From Oceanobacter kriegii DSM 6294 (lineage in GTDB: Bacteria > Pseudomonadota > Gammaproteobacteria > Pseudomonadales > Oceanobacteraceae), in assembly GCF_000422845.1 (NCBI RefSeq), contig NZ_AUGV01000003.1:248001-312000 (forward strand): a DNA stretch of 64,000 nucleotides, written 5' to 3'. Under the pieces are notes generated by a model. It saw only the letters and a program-made list of their open reading frames with translations. It ran no database searches and had not been told where the DNA came from. The position numbers and the translations under genes were made by a program. Positions 1 to 8,797 of the stretch are shown here, piece after piece. Position 1 is the first letter of the stretch, and each line of letters opens with the position of its first letter.

Positions 1-1868
1 TTCAGATGAATCAGAATCTGGCTGATGGCCGCCGGGGTAATGCCCTGAATGCGAGAGGCCACACCGAGGGTTTCCGGCTGCAGGTCTTGCAGCTTTTGCT
101 TCACTTCATTGGACAGACCACCAATGGCCGAGTAATCCAGATCCTCTGGCAGGCGGGTGTTTTCGTAGCGACGCAGCTGCTCAATTTCTTCCAACTGACG
201 GGCTATATAGCCGTCGTACTTGGCCTGAATTTCCACCTGCTCGGCAACCCGGGCATCAGCGGATGCCGGCTCACCCTTAAGAGTCGCGATCTGGTCGTAG
301 GTCAGACCCGGACGTTTGAGCAGGTCGTGGAGGTTGTACTCGCGGGTAATCGCCGCCTCACCCAGGCCTTCCAGCGCCTCCGCTTCGGCGGTTTTTGGCT
401 GCACCCAGGTGGTTTTCAGGCGCTGGGATTCCAGCTCGATGGCTTCGCGCTTTTCACAGAAGGCGGCCCAACGCACGTCATCAACAATACCCAGCTCACG
501 GCCAATTTCGGTCAGGCGCAGGTCGGCATTGTCTTCACGTAGCACCAGACGGTATTCCGCCCGACTGGTGAACATGCGGTACGGCTCCTTGGTCCCCATG
601 GTGATCAGGTCGTCGACCAATACACCAATATAGGACTGGTCACGGCGCGGTACCCACAGGTCTTTTTCCATCGCCCGCAAGGCGGCGTTGGTGCCGGCCA
701 GCAAACCCTGGGCACCGGCTTCTTCATAACCTGTGGTGCCGTTGATCTGACCGGCGAAGAACAGGTTATTGATGCAGCGGGTTTCCAGCGAGTGCTTCAA
801 CTGCTGAGGGTTGAAGTAATCGTATTCAATGGCGTAACCCGGACGGGTAATGTGGGCGTTCTCGAAACCACGCATCGACTGGATGTAATCAATCTGCACA
901 TCAAACGGCAGACTGGTGGAAATACCGTTGGGGTACAGCTCGTTGCTGTTAAGGCCTTCCGGCTCAACAAATACCTGGTGGCTGTCCTTGTCGGCGAAGC
1001 GGGTCACCTTGTCTTCAATAGAAGGGCAGTAACGCGGACCCACACCGTCGATGTTGCCGGAGTACATGGCCGAACGGTGCAAATTGTTGCGAATGATCTC
1101 GTGGGTCTTTTCATTGGTATGAGTGATGTAGCAGCACACCTGCTCCGGGTGCTGGTCTACCGACCCCATAAACGACATCACGGGCAGAGGGGTATCGCCC
1201 CACTGTTCCTGCATAACGGAAAAGTCGACGCTGCGACGGTCGATTCGCGCCGGCGTACCGGTTTTCAAACGACCCACATCAAATGGCATCTCGCGCAGGC
1301 GCTGGGCCAGTGCAATCGATGGGATATCCCCAGCACGTCCACCGGCGTGGTTTTCCAGACCAATGTGAATCTTGCCCCCCAGGAAAGTACCGGCAGTCAG
1401 CACCACGGTTGTTGAGTGGATGCGTACCCGGCTGTCAGTCACCACACCGCACACCGTTGCACCCACACCGTCGCCATCCATGATCAGGTCATCACAGCCC
1501 GCCTGGAAGATCTCCAGATTGGGCTGATTCTCGACGATGTTGCGAATTGCCGCCCGATACAGCTGACGGTCAGCCTGGGCACGCGTAGCACGAACCGCCG
1601 GACCTTTGCGGCTGTTAAGGGTACGGAACTGAATGCCGCCAAGATCGGTGGCGATCGCCATGGCACCACCGAGGGCATCAATTTCCTTCACCAGATGGCT
1701 CTTGCCGATGCCGCCAATTGCCGGGTTGCAGGACATCACGCCGACGGTGTCGGTGTTGTGGGTTAACAACAGGGTCTTGCTTCCGGCACGGGCTGCCGCA
1801 AGGGCCGCCTCCGTACCAGCATGACCACCGCCAACCACAATCACGTCATATCGAACGGGATATTCCAC
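1..1868 (-). CDS. mnmG: MnmG (GidA), tRNA uridine-5-carboxymethylaminomethyl modification enzyme, 3' end missing
   Basis: This FAD protein works with MnmE to modify the wobble uridine of several tRNAs in the cytoplasm. Reading the minus strand from a GTG at 1868 gives a start [20 protein letters not shown] with the Rossmann GxGxxG motif, followed by the family signature [18 protein letters not shown] and, later, [11 protein letters not shown]. The GTG is chosen because TGAGGT sits just upstream and the only nearby ATG runs straight into a stop. About 622 codons are inside the window; the family is near 630 residues, so only a few C-terminal residues are cut off at the left edge. In relatives rsmG, parA and parB lie just beyond this end. 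Confidence 0.97.
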   Translation of the reverse strand, partial: MEYPVRYDVIVVGGGHAGTEAALAAARAGSKTLLLTHNTDTVGVMSCNPAIGGIGKSHLVKEIDALGGAMAIATDLGGIQFRTLNSRKGPAVRATRAQADRQLYRAAIRNIVENQPNLEIFQAGCDDLIMDGDGVGATVCGVVTDSRVRIHSTTVVLTAGTFLGGKIHIGLENHAGGRAGDIPSIALAQRLREMPFDVGRLKTGTPARIDRRSVDFSVMQEQWGDTPLPVMSFMGSVDQHPEQVCCYITHTNEKTHEIIRNNLHRSAMYSGNIDGVGPRYCPSIEDKVTRFADKDSHQVFVEPEGLNSNELYPNGISTSLPFDVQIDYIQSMRGFENAHITRPGYAIEYDYFNPQQLKHSLETRCINNLFFAGQINGTTGYEEAGAQGLLAGTNAALRAMEKDLWVPRRDQSYIGVLVDDLITMGTKEPYRMFTSRAEYRLVLREDNADLRLTEIGRELGIVDDVRWAAFCEKREAIELESQRLKTTWVQPKTAEAEALEGLGEAAITREYNLHDLLKRPGLTYDQIATLKGEPASADARVAEQVEIQAKYDGYIARQLEEIEQLRRYENTRLPEDLDYSAIGGLSNEVKQKLQDLQPETLGVASRIQGITPAAISQILIHL

Positions 1869-2317
1869 TGCAACCTCACATACTCAAGGGGAAAAGGGCG
1901 CGGAGTATACCAACTTCCCCCGCACACAGATAGCTTGCTGTGCAATTCTTGAACAAAGCAACCATCCACACCAGATATTCATTGAAACAAGCTGTAAATA
2001 ACCTTTTCCACAACCCTTGAATAACTTAAATTTTCCCAGTTATTTCAAGGGTTTTGGCTGTTTATAACTCAAGAATGAAGAATCAGTTTCAAAAACAGCG
2101 GAAATTTCAGAAAGCAGGTTTTCACCAGAATTTACCGCTCAATAACAAGGGTTTGCCACATCTTTCAACAGACTTATCTACAGCCAAAACAGGATTTTTG
2201 ACCAAACAGTCAATAAGAAAAAGTAAGATTCGCCCAAAAAAGAGGCCAGCGAGCCGCAGTTAAAACAGGGCTTCGCTGGAAATGGATTCAAGAAAGAAGG
2301 AGGGGTGAGGCTTGCGC
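1869..2317. other. Intergenic region upstream of mnmG with inverted repeat and DnaA-box-like words
   Basis: No convincing gene is seen in these 449 bases. They are AT-rich and hold an inverted repeat with arms at 2012-2026 and 2038-2053 (AACCCTTGAATAACT against AGTTATTTCAAGGGTT, one extra base). A related word, AATAACAAGGGTTT, recurs near 2141. TTTTCCACA near 2005 and TTATCTACA near 2174 are each one base off the DnaA box. The region must also carry the mnmG promoter. A 69-codon open frame on the plus strand has a lysine-rich, low-complexity product and is not called as a gene. Confidence 0.5.
2234..2279 (-). terminator. Probable rho-independent terminator of the 2318-3109 lipoprotein gene
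   Basis: Read on the minus strand, CCAGCGAAGCC pairs with GGCTCGCTGG across a loop of about 16 bases, and CCTCTTTTTT follows. It lies about 40 bases past the stop codon of the lipoprotein gene. The loop is long and one arm has a bulge, so confidence is moderate. Confidence 0.55.
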
Positions 2318-3109
2318 TCAGGCGTCGGTTTCGTCATCTGCCGCCACGGCAGAGAAAATCATGTAGTAAACAAGCTCGGAACCACGGATGAAAAACTCCA
2401 ACTCGCCATTGGCAGTCAGGGTCGCGTAACCGCGCACATCCTTGGCGTTGTAGTCGTCGCAGTTCTTACGTTCGGTGATCGACACACTGTAAAGGTTAAA
2501 GTCGCTGTCGACCGGAGTGATGTAGCCATCAAAGGTGCAACCACCGGTAACCGAGGTAATCGCCCGCAAGCTCGCGGTACCGGCCAGCGGCTCGATGTAC
2601 AGGGAGTAATCCCCGGCACTCCACTGGCCAACCACCTGGGAAATACTGGCGTTGTTGTCCCAGGTGCCGTCGTCCGACAGCAGGAAATTGCCCGCGCTGG
2701 TGTCGTTCTCGTAGTCGCCTACCAGGGTGTCGGCACTGGTGGTCGTCGAGTAGGCCAGACCTTCCATCACATAGCTTTGAGTGGTGCCATCGGCGAGGTA
2801 GTGCAAGGCCGTTTCATCACTGGCGGTGATCAGGTAGGAGGTCAGCTCCATCACCGCGATCTGGGTGGTTTCATCCAGCGAAATGGTGCCGTAGTAGCCC
2901 TGTGTAGCATCCAGTGCGTACACCGTGCCCTGGTAGATCAGTACCCGCAGGTCGCCGGTCTGATCAAACTGGCCATCCCAGAAGCCGTTCAGGGTCAGGG
3001 TTTCACGGCTGACTTCGTTGCCCAGCTCGTTGGTGACGTCATCGTCGTTGTCGACCGATATACAGCCGGCCAACAGCAAGGCCAGGGCAGTGGAGGCGAT
3101 CAAGCGCAT
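2318..3109 (-). CDS. Predicted lipoprotein of unknown function
   Basis: The 263-residue product begins MRLIASTALALLLAGC, a type II signal peptide with lipobox LAGC, so Cys16 should be lipidated and the protein anchored to a membrane. The +2 residue is Ile, which does not match the Asp inner-membrane retention signal, so the outer membrane is the likelier site. The mature part is acidic (DNDDD right after the lipobox) and rich in Thr, Ser and Tyr, suggesting a beta-rich secreted domain; two later cysteines (GGCTF and KNCDD) could form a disulfide. I do not recognise a family. It is divergent from the tetR gene, but nothing in the sequence proves a regulatory link. It sits between mnmG and mnmE, where relatives usually have little. 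Confidence 0.8.
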   Translation of the reverse strand: MRLIASTALALLLAGCISVDNDDDVTNELGNEVSRETLTLNGFWDGQFDQTGDLRVLIYQGTVYALDATQGYYGTISLDETTQIAVMELTSYLITASDETALHYLADGTTQSYVMEGLAYSTTTSADTLVGDYENDTSAGNFLLSDDGTWDNNASISQVVGQWSAGDYSLYIEPLAGTASLRAITSVTGGCTFDGYITPVDSDFNLYSVSITERKNCDDYNAKDVRGYATLTANGELEFFIRGSELVYYMIFSAVAADDETDA

Positions 3110-3354
3110 AGGTAAAGCTCCCGTTTCAGTCCCTTAACCATAGTCAAGAAATTCACCGCCAGCAGCGGCACCACAAGGATTTCGGGCAGACACTGACAAG
3201 GGCGTTATCAAGGGCATAGAGACAGCAACGGCCGCTTTGGCTCGGACTTTAGTCGGTAATTGTTAATTTTTTGAACAAAATCCACTTCCGGGCGTTCTCA
3301 TAATTCCTAACAACCGATAGACTTTTGATCATATTCTGCACAGGGAGAAGGGCC

Positions 3355-3891
3355 ATGAGTGACACCAGAGAACATCTGAAATCGATTGCGACCGACCAGA
3401 TCTGTACCAAAAACCTGGCTGCCGCGAGTTTCCGCGAAATGGGCAAGGCAGCAGGCATTAAATCCAGCTCTGTGCATTACCACTTCAAGAGCCGCGACGC
3501 CTTGTTGCTGGAGCTGATCAAGGACTATCAGAAGGCCTTTTTCGAGCTGCTGGAAGAGCGCACCGAAGGCACCAGCGGCAAGCAACGGCTGCAGGTGCTG
3601 TGCGATGTCTTTACTGAATACTTCACCAAAGACCGCCAGTGCATGGCAAGCGCCTATTCGGCGGGCACCCACGAGCTGACGGCCGACAGTTTTGCTGCCA
3701 CCAATGAGTTCTACGATGCCTTGTATGAATGGGTGCTGGAGTCGCTGGCTAACGTGCGCTTTATGTCGTTGGGCCGCGAAGCCCTGGCACGGGTGGTGGT
3801 GTCGTCCCTGCAAGGCGCTTTGGTCGCCGACCGGGTTCGCAACGATGCGGTCAATCTGGCGGCCGTACAGGACTGGATCGCCTCGCTTTAA
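3355..3891 (+). CDS. TetR/AcrR-family transcriptional regulator
   Basis: This is a 178-residue DNA-binding regulator. The ATG at 3355 is chosen because GGGAGAAGGG stands just upstream; an in-frame ATG 30 bases earlier lacks such a site. Residues about 22-46 (NLAAASFREMGKAAGIKSSSVHYHF) form the typical TetR helix-turn-helix, with the conserved YHFKSRDALL at its end. The C-terminal part is a helical ligand-binding domain whose ligand cannot be read. The gene is divergent from the 2318-3109 lipoprotein across about 245 bases, so that gene and itself are the obvious candidate targets. A terminator follows at 3946, so it is probably monocistronic. Confidence 0.9.
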   Translation: MSDTREHLKSIATDQICTKNLAAASFREMGKAAGIKSSSVHYHFKSRDALLLELIKDYQKAFFELLEERTEGTSGKQRLQVLCDVFTEYFTKDRQCMASAYSAGTHELTADSFAATNEFYDALYEWVLESLANVRFMSLGREALARVVVSSLQGALVADRVRNDAVNLAAVQDWIASL

Positions 3892-3945
3892 CACCTGCTC
3901 AGGCTGATTCTGAAAGCCATTTCAGTAATGCCTTTCCTGAAAAGA

Positions 3946-3996
3946 ACAGCTGTCCAGTGCTTTCAGCATTCATGGGCAGCTGTCTTTCATTTTTCC
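3946..3996 (+). terminator. Terminator downstream of the TetR gene
   Basis: ACAGCTGTCCA (3946-3956) pairs with TGGGCAGCTGT (3973-3983) with one wobble, and an inner TGCT/AGCA stem closes the loop. CTTTCATTTTT follows. It begins 55 bases past the tetR stop. Confidence 0.65.
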
Positions 3997-4311
3997 ACTT
4001 TTTTGGTTTTTTCACCGTTCTTGTGAAAAAGATCAGGTAAATCGACTGTGGGTTTTGGCGTTAGAATTTGTTCATCATTTAACCTCTGACGAGCATCTCT
4101 ACCCAAGACTATGGAAACCAGCCAACAAACCTCTGAGCAAACCACCGTATCCTCAATTCCAGCCGATCACGACCGTGAAGAAGAGCTGTGTTTTATTCGC
4201 TCAGGGAACTGATTGGCCGCAGCCGTCACACCTGATTCGAGTGCTACGGAGTGAGTATTCGCTTACTCCGTAACATCCGCTTTATCGGTATAGCCCTTCA
4301 GTGGCCTGACC
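3997..4311. other. Intergenic region between tetR and mnmE
   Basis: No supported gene. It holds a small hairpin at 4008-4030 (TTTTTCAC/GTGAAAAA) and a second inverted repeat at about 4249-4274 (ACGGAGTGAG/CTTACTCCGT), about 40 bases past the mnmE stop but without a T-run on the minus strand. An open frame of 33 codons at 4111-4212 (METSQQTSEQTT at its start) has no visible ribosome binding site and is not called. Confidence 0.4.
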
Positions 4312-5706
4312 TTATTTACCGATACAGAACGACCCGAAGATTTCACCCAGCAAATCGTCGGCACTGAACTCCCCGGTAATTTCTCCCAGCGCTTTCTGCG
4401 CCGCCCGCAAATCTTCAGCCAGCAGTTCTCCTGCGCCCATACCTAACAACTGGTGCATGCCGTTATCAAGCGCCTCTGCCGCCCGGTTCAGAGCGTCGAC
4501 GTGACGACGACGGGCGAGGAAGCCACCTTCCGACGCACTGTCGTAACCCATCACGTCCTTGAGGTGCTCACGCAGCAGCTGAACCCCTTGCCGGGAGCGC
4601 GCTGACAGGGTCAGGGTTGGGAAGCCATCGCGGTCGCCAAAGCCAACCTGTTCGCCAGAAACGTCGGCCTTGTTACGCACCACCGTAATCCGGCCACTGT
4701 TCAGCAAGGCATCGGTTTGCTGCTGCAGGCCGCTTTCGTCGTACAGCGCATGCAGCAGCTGCTGTGGATCGGTTTCAGCACTGGTGCTGTCGATCATCAG
4801 CAGCACCCGGTCGGACTGGCGAATTTCGTCCCAGGCGCGCTGGATACCAATACGCTCCACTTCATCCGGCGCATCACGCAGGCCCGCGGTATCGATGATG
4901 TGCAGGGGCATGCCATCAATGTGAATGTGTTCGCGCAGAACGTCGCGGGTGGTCCCGGCAATGTCGGTCACAATGGCCCGTTCCTGACCGGCCAGAGCGT
5001 TCAGAAGTGAGGACTTACCTGCATTGGGACGCCCGGCAATCACCACGTTCATGCCTTCGCGCAAAATGGTCCCTTGGTTGGCCGCCTGAATCACATCCGC
5101 CAACGCAGCACGGGCATCGCGCAGCATGCCTTCGACTTTGCCATCCGACAGGAAGTCGATTTCTTCTTCCGGAAAATCAATCGCGGCTTCGACGTAGATA
5201 CGCAGTTGCACCAGCGCGTCCAGCAGGGTTTGCACCCGGGCGGAAAACTCCCCTTGCAGCGAGCGCAGGGCGCAGCGCGCAGCCTGTTCAGAGGCTGAGT
5301 CGATCAGGTCGGCAATGGCCTCGGCCTGGGTCAGATCCATCTTGTCGTTGAGGAACGCCCGTTCGGAAAACTCACCAGGGCGAGCCAGCCGGGCACCTCG
5401 CGCGACACAGTCGTTCAGCAGCAGATCGAGCACCACCGGGCCACCGTGGCCTTGCAGTTCGAACACGTCTTCGCCAGTGAACGAATTGGGGCCAGGAAAG
5501 TACAGCGCAATGCCTTCATCCAGCACCACGGCGTCAGAGCTCGTGAATGGCCCGTAGTGGGCGTATCGCGGCTTTGCCTCACGCTGTATGACAGCCTGGC
5601 CGATTTCACGCGCCTGCGGCCCTGAGAGGCGAATGATGCCGACTCCACCACGGCCCGTAGCGGTGGCAATAGCGACAATGGTGTCCTGATGAATGGACTC
5701 AATCAT
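4312..5706 (-). CDS. mnmE: MnmE (TrmE), tRNA modification GTPase
   Basis: MnmE is the GTPase partner of MnmG in forming 5-carboxymethylaminomethyl-uridine in tRNA. The ATG at 5706 is chosen because TGAGGA lies seven bases upstream and [20 protein letters not shown] aligns with the family N-terminus; the frame extends 18 codons further without support. The 464-residue protein has the N-terminal folate-binding domain ([12 protein letters not shown]), an inserted Ras-like G domain ([14 protein letters not shown] for G1, DIAGTTRD for G2, DTAGLRD for G3, NKAD for G4) and ends in CIGK, the conserved C-terminal cysteine motif. A strong terminator upstream separates it from yidC, so it needs its own promoter. 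Confidence 0.97.
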   Translation of the reverse strand: MIESIHQDTIVAIATATGRGGVGIIRLSGPQAREIGQAVIQREAKPRYAHYGPFTSSDAVVLDEGIALYFPGPNSFTGEDVFELQGHGGPVVLDLLLNDCVARGARLARPGEFSERAFLNDKMDLTQAEAIADLIDSASEQAARCALRSLQGEFSARVQTLLDALVQLRIYVEAAIDFPEEEIDFLSDGKVEGMLRDARAALADVIQAANQGTILREGMNVVIAGRPNAGKSSLLNALAGQERAIVTDIAGTTRDVLREHIHIDGMPLHIIDTAGLRDAPDEVERIGIQRAWDEIRQSDRVLLMIDSTSAETDPQQLLHALYDESGLQQQTDALLNSGRITVVRNKADVSGEQVGFGDRDGFPTLTLSARSRQGVQLLREHLKDVMGYDSASEGGFLARRRHVDALNRAAEALDNGMHQLLGMGAGELLAEDLRAAQKALGEITGEFSADDLLGEIFGSFCIGK

Positions 5707-5760
5707 GGCAATCCTCAATGACGTTGCGGCATGGCGGAACAGATAACGCAGTTTTACCAC

Positions 5761-5788
5761 GAAAAACGGGAGCCGAAGCTCCCGTTTT
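5761..5788 (-). terminator. Rho-independent terminator after yidC
   Basis: On the minus strand AAAACGGGAGC, loop TTCG and GCTCCCGTTTTT form a compact stem with a stable tetraloop and a T-run. It stands about 25 bases past the yidC stop and before mnmE, ending the rpmH-rnpA-yidD-yidC transcript. Confidence 0.88.
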
Positions 5789-5810
5789 CAGGTCAATCAA
5801 GCAAACGAAA

Positions 5811-7460
5811 TCAGGCTTCGCGCTCGATCTGACGAGTGATGTAGTACTGCTGAGCGATGGACAGAATGTTGTTCACTACCCAGTACAGTACCAGACCAGC
5901 CGGGAACCACAGGAAGAAGATGGTGAACACAATTGGCATGAATTGCATCACACGCGCCTGCATCGGGTCTGGCGGAGTCGGGTTCAGCTTCATCTGGATG
6001 AACATGGAAGCACCCATGATCAGTGGCAGGATGAAGTATGGGTCCATTACGGACATGTCCTGAATCCACAGTGCAAACGGCGCCTGACGCAGTTCAACGG
6101 ATTCCATCAGTACCCAGTACAGCGAGATGAAAACCGGCATCTGGATCAGGATTGGCAGACAGCCACCCAGCGGGTTGATCTTCTTGTCGCGGTACAGCTT
6201 CATCATTTCCTGACCCAGCTTCTCGCGGTTATCGGCGTACTTCTCTTTCAGTGCCTGCATTTCCGGCGCAACCTTACGCATGTTGGCCATGGAGCGGTAG
6301 CTCATTGCAGACGGGTAGAAGAACAGCAGCTTCACACACAGGGTCAGCAGGATAATCGCCACACCCCAGTTGCCGATCAGGCTGTGGAAGAAGGTCAGCA
6401 CGTGGAACAGCGGCTGGGCGATGAACCACAACCAGCCGTAGTCGACGGTCAGGTTCAGGTTCTCAGCGATGTTTTCAAGGCTGTCCTGGTCCTTAGGACC
6501 GACGTACAGCTTGGCGCCAGTGGTCGCGGTTTCACCAGCTTCCACGTTCAGCGGCTGGTCGTAGAAACCAAAGATGTAGTTACCACGCACATAACGGCCG
6601 TTGTAGGTGTGCTGCTGATCCTGTGCCGGTACCCAGGCAGACAGGAAGTAGTGTTGCAGCATGGCTGCCCAACCACCTTCTTCAACGGCTTTGAAGCTGT
6701 CGTCTTCCAGGTCGTCAAACGTCACTTTCTCGTAACGGTTTTCGCTGGTTGTCAGCGCCGCACCGAGGTAGGACTGCATGCCCATACCACCGCTCTGGGA
6801 TGGATCGGCAGAGCCGTCACGCTTCAGCTGGGCGTAGAAAATACCGCGCCAGTCGTTGTCGGAACGGTTGTGGATGCGGTACTGCACGTCAATCAGGTAT
6901 TCGCCACGCTTGAAGGTGAATACTTTCTCGATCAGAGCCTTGTCGGTTTCCGTCGACAACACCACTTCCACCGCGTCAGAGCCGTCTTCCAGGCTGTAAC
7001 GGTTGGTTTCAGCGTGGTACAGCGCAGCGCCATCGGTATCCACACCGTCACGCCCAATCAGACCACTCTGGGCCACGTAGGTACGACGCTGGTTGTTTTC
7101 CATCAGCACAAACGGCACGTCTGGCTTGTCGATGGAAACCGGGAATTGTGGCAGCAACACCTCGGTGATTTCACCACCGTTCGGGTTGATGGTGACTTTC
7201 AACACATCGGTATCGACAGTGATCAGCTCACCACTCGGTGCCTTGGCGGTGGTGGTCGGAGCCACTGCATCGCTGGCAACAGCAGGCAGCTCGGTGTCCG
7301 CAGAAGAGGCGGTTACCGGAGCGTCAGAGCTGACTTCAGACTCAATCGCAATGGGAGTATCAACCGTGGAATGGTGACCGTAGTCGTTATTCCAGTTGAT
7401 GAAGAGCATGTAGCTTGTGATCGCCAAGCCAGCGTAAATAACCGTACGGCGGATATCCAT
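5811..7460 (-). CDS. yidC: YidC, inner membrane protein insertase
   Basis: YidC inserts and folds inner-membrane proteins, alone or with SecYEG. The 549-residue product starts MDIRRTVIYAGLAITSYML, the first membrane segment, followed by a large periplasmic beta-sandwich domain (about residues 40-340) and the conserved C-terminal membrane bundle. That bundle includes the cytoplasmic charged hairpin (KVAPEMQALKEKYADNREKL) and the NPLGGCLPILIQMPVFISLYW signature region. The ATG at 7460 is two bases past the yidD stop, suggesting translational coupling; a TTG seven codons earlier is a weaker alternative. It belongs to the rpmH-rnpA-yidD-yidC operon. Confidence 0.97.
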   Translation of the reverse strand: MDIRRTVIYAGLAITSYMLFINWNNDYGHHSTVDTPIAIESEVSSDAPVTASSADTELPAVASDAVAPTTTAKAPSGELITVDTDVLKVTINPNGGEITEVLLPQFPVSIDKPDVPFVLMENNQRRTYVAQSGLIGRDGVDTDGAALYHAETNRYSLEDGSDAVEVVLSTETDKALIEKVFTFKRGEYLIDVQYRIHNRSDNDWRGIFYAQLKRDGSADPSQSGGMGMQSYLGAALTTSENRYEKVTFDDLEDDSFKAVEEGGWAAMLQHYFLSAWVPAQDQQHTYNGRYVRGNYIFGFYDQPLNVEAGETATTGAKLYVGPKDQDSLENIAENLNLTVDYGWLWFIAQPLFHVLTFFHSLIGNWGVAIILLTLCVKLLFFYPSAMSYRSMANMRKVAPEMQALKEKYADNREKLGQEMMKLYRDKKINPLGGCLPILIQMPVFISLYWVLMESVELRQAPFALWIQDMSVMDPYFILPLIMGASMFIQMKLNPTPPDPMQARVMQFMPIVFTIFFLWFPAGLVLYWVVNNILSIAQQYYITRQIEREA

Positions 7461-7462
7461 GT

Positions 7463-7756
7463 TCAGGGTTTCCGTTGACAACAGTTGGAAGGGGAAGAAT
7501 TCGGTTCAGGAACCAGATCAACGCCATGGGTGCCCCATGGGTGACACTTGCACAAACGCCGGGCGGTCAGCTGACTGCCTTTGAGTGCACCGTGTTTCTG
7601 GATAGCTTCTACCGCATAGGCAGAACAGGTCGGATAAAAACGACAGCGGGAGGGCAACAAGGGGCTGATGGCGTATCGATACACACCGACAAGCCACAAA
7701 AGCGCTTTGGCGGGAAGCTTAACGACGCTTTTTGTGTTTGTTACCGGACTTGCCAT
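7463..7756 (-). CDS. yidD: YidD, membrane protein insertion efficiency factor
   Basis: This small protein of 97 residues carries the family core LVGVYRYAISPLLPSRCRFYPTCSAYAVEAI followed by CKCHPWGTHGVDLVP, with the conserved cysteines and an amphipathic N-terminal helix. It is thought to help YidC-dependent insertion at the inner membrane. The ATG at 7756 lies inside the end of rnpA and overlaps it by 38 bases, a common arrangement for this pair; the protein is about ten residues longer at the N-terminus than the E. coli one, so a later start is possible. Confidence 0.93.
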   Translation of the reverse strand: MASPVTNTKSVVKLPAKALLWLVGVYRYAISPLLPSRCRFYPTCSAYAVEAIQKHGALKGSQLTARRLCKCHPWGTHGVDLVPEPNSSPSNCCQRKP

Positions 7757-8108
7757 GATTGGGTCGCTTCAGTCGAAACCAGAGGGCGTCAATCATCTCA
7801 CGTAACTCACGGTTGTCCAGTTTCGTCACACCGGAGCGGGCCAGAATCACGTAGTCACGGGACTCAAGCTCATGCTGGTGATGTCGAAAGGATTCGCGAA
7901 TCAGACGTTTGACACGATTCCTGTCAACCGCATGTCTGATTTGCTTCTTGGCCAGCACAAAGCCCAGACGAGCATTCTGTTGCTGGTTTGAAGAAGCCAG
8001 GACAAGCAAGTGGGGAGTACTCCCGCGCCACCCGGTGTTATCAAAAACCCGTTTGAACTCAGCCGGTTTCAGAAGTCTGGCATCACGGCCAAAGCCAAAT
8101 TCAGTCAT
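7719..8108 (-). CDS. rnpA: RnpA, protein component of ribonuclease P
   Basis: RnpA binds the catalytic RNA of RNase P and helps mature tRNA 5' ends. The product shows the family motif RNRVKRLIRESFRHHQ and the LGFVLAKKQIRHAV strand. Starting at the ATG at 8108 gives MTEFGFGRDARLLKPAEF, which matches the usual N-terminal spacing before RLL and a 129-residue protein; an in-frame ATG at 8132 would add eight residues. The basic C-terminal tail (GNKHKKRR) overlaps the yidD start. rpmH lies just upstream in the same transcript. Confidence 0.95.
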   Translation of the reverse strand: MTEFGFGRDARLLKPAEFKRVFDNTGWRGSTPHLLVLASSNQQQNARLGFVLAKKQIRHAVDRNRVKRLIRESFRHHQHELESRDYVILARSGVTKLDNRELREMIDALWFRLKRPNHGKSGNKHKKRR

Positions 8109-8141
8109 TGATAACCCGTTGGTCGGGAGCATTTAGCTCGC

Positions 8142-8276
8142 TTAGGCAGACAGGCTCTTACGGCCTTTAGCACGACGACGTGCCAGAACCTGACGGCCAT
8201 TCTTGGTAGCCATACGTGCACGGAAACCGTGGTTACGCTTGCGCTTCAGAACGCTTGGTTGAAATGTACGTTTCAT
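8142..8276 (-). CDS. rpmH: RpmH, 50S ribosomal protein L34
   Basis: Reading the minus strand from the ATG at 8276 gives a 44-residue, highly basic protein beginning [20 protein letters not shown] and ending [12 protein letters not shown], an essentially textbook L34. It is the first gene of the rpmH-rnpA-yidD-yidC operon, whose promoter must lie in the origin region just upstream. Confidence 0.98.
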   Translation of the reverse strand: MKRTFQPSVLKRKRNHGFRARMATKNGRQVLARRRAKGRKSLSA

Positions 8277-8482
8277 AATCGGATACCCGGTTGAGTTTTG
8301 GGGTCAATTTTTAAGGGCGGCAATTGTATGAGAAAGCGACCCCAATGGCAATGGCGGATTTATAACCAATTTTGGTGACCGATTTGGCGGTTTTCGAACA
8401 GTTTTCAGTACTGATGAACAATGTTTGGTGATGAGAAAAAAGAGTGATTGTTGAAGTTGCTGCTGTTATGTCGCGCCAAGAC

Positions 8483-8491
8483 TGTGAATAA
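8483..8491 (-). promoter_or_regulatory. DnaA box
   Basis: TGTGAATAA is the reverse of TTATTCACA, an exact match to TTATNCACA, on the rpmH side of the AT-rich stretch. Confidence 0.75.
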
Positions 8492-8728
8492 GTCATTTAA
8501 CGCCATGATTTAAAAGGATTTTTTATCTTCAAAACCTTGTCAGTTTACGGTGATGAGAATGGGATTAAGCTGACCGGAAGGGGTGGAAAAAAGCGCGCTT
8601 TGGTAGGCTGGTCATTTCCCGTCACGATTTTTTGTGGATGAAAATTCCATTTGTGCTCCGGTTTTCCACAGATTAACAGCTCTGGAATACGCATTTCTAC
8701 TGGGTTTTGATTAAATCTCTGTTTAACT

Positions 8729-8737
8729 TGTGGATAA
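8729..8737 (-). promoter_or_regulatory. DnaA box
   Basis: TGTGGATAA is the reverse of TTATCCACA, the strongest DnaA-box sequence. It lies 60 bases before the dnaA start, so it may serve both initiation and dnaA autoregulation. Confidence 0.82.
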
Positions 8738-8797
8738 CGTGGGAGTCATTGGATAGACTAGCGCCTCGTTTAAGCTATGTCGTGAAAAGAGGTGTAT

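Larger units (their letters stand above)
8277..8797. other. Replication origin (oriC) between rpmH and dnaA
   Basis: This 520-base gap between divergent rpmH and dnaA is where Pseudomonas-type origins lie. Two perfect DnaA boxes (TTATNCACA) occur on the minus strand at 8483-8491 (TGTGAATAA) and 8729-8737 (TGTGGATAA). Near matches are TGTGGATGA at 8633-8641 and TTTTCCACA at 8662-8670. An AT-rich stretch at about 8507-8534, containing GATTTTTTATCTTC, is the best candidate for the unwinding element. The dnaA and rpmH promoters must also be here. No gene is supported inside. Confidence 0.88.

Noticed and set aside
2054-2263. Open frame of 69 codons upstream of mnmG
   Set aside because: The product is low-complexity and lysine-rich, in an AT-rich regulatory region, with no supported ribosome binding site.
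4111-4212. Open frame of 33 codons between tetR and mnmE
   Set aside because: It has a plausible ATG but no ribosome binding site and no recognisable family, so chance is likely.
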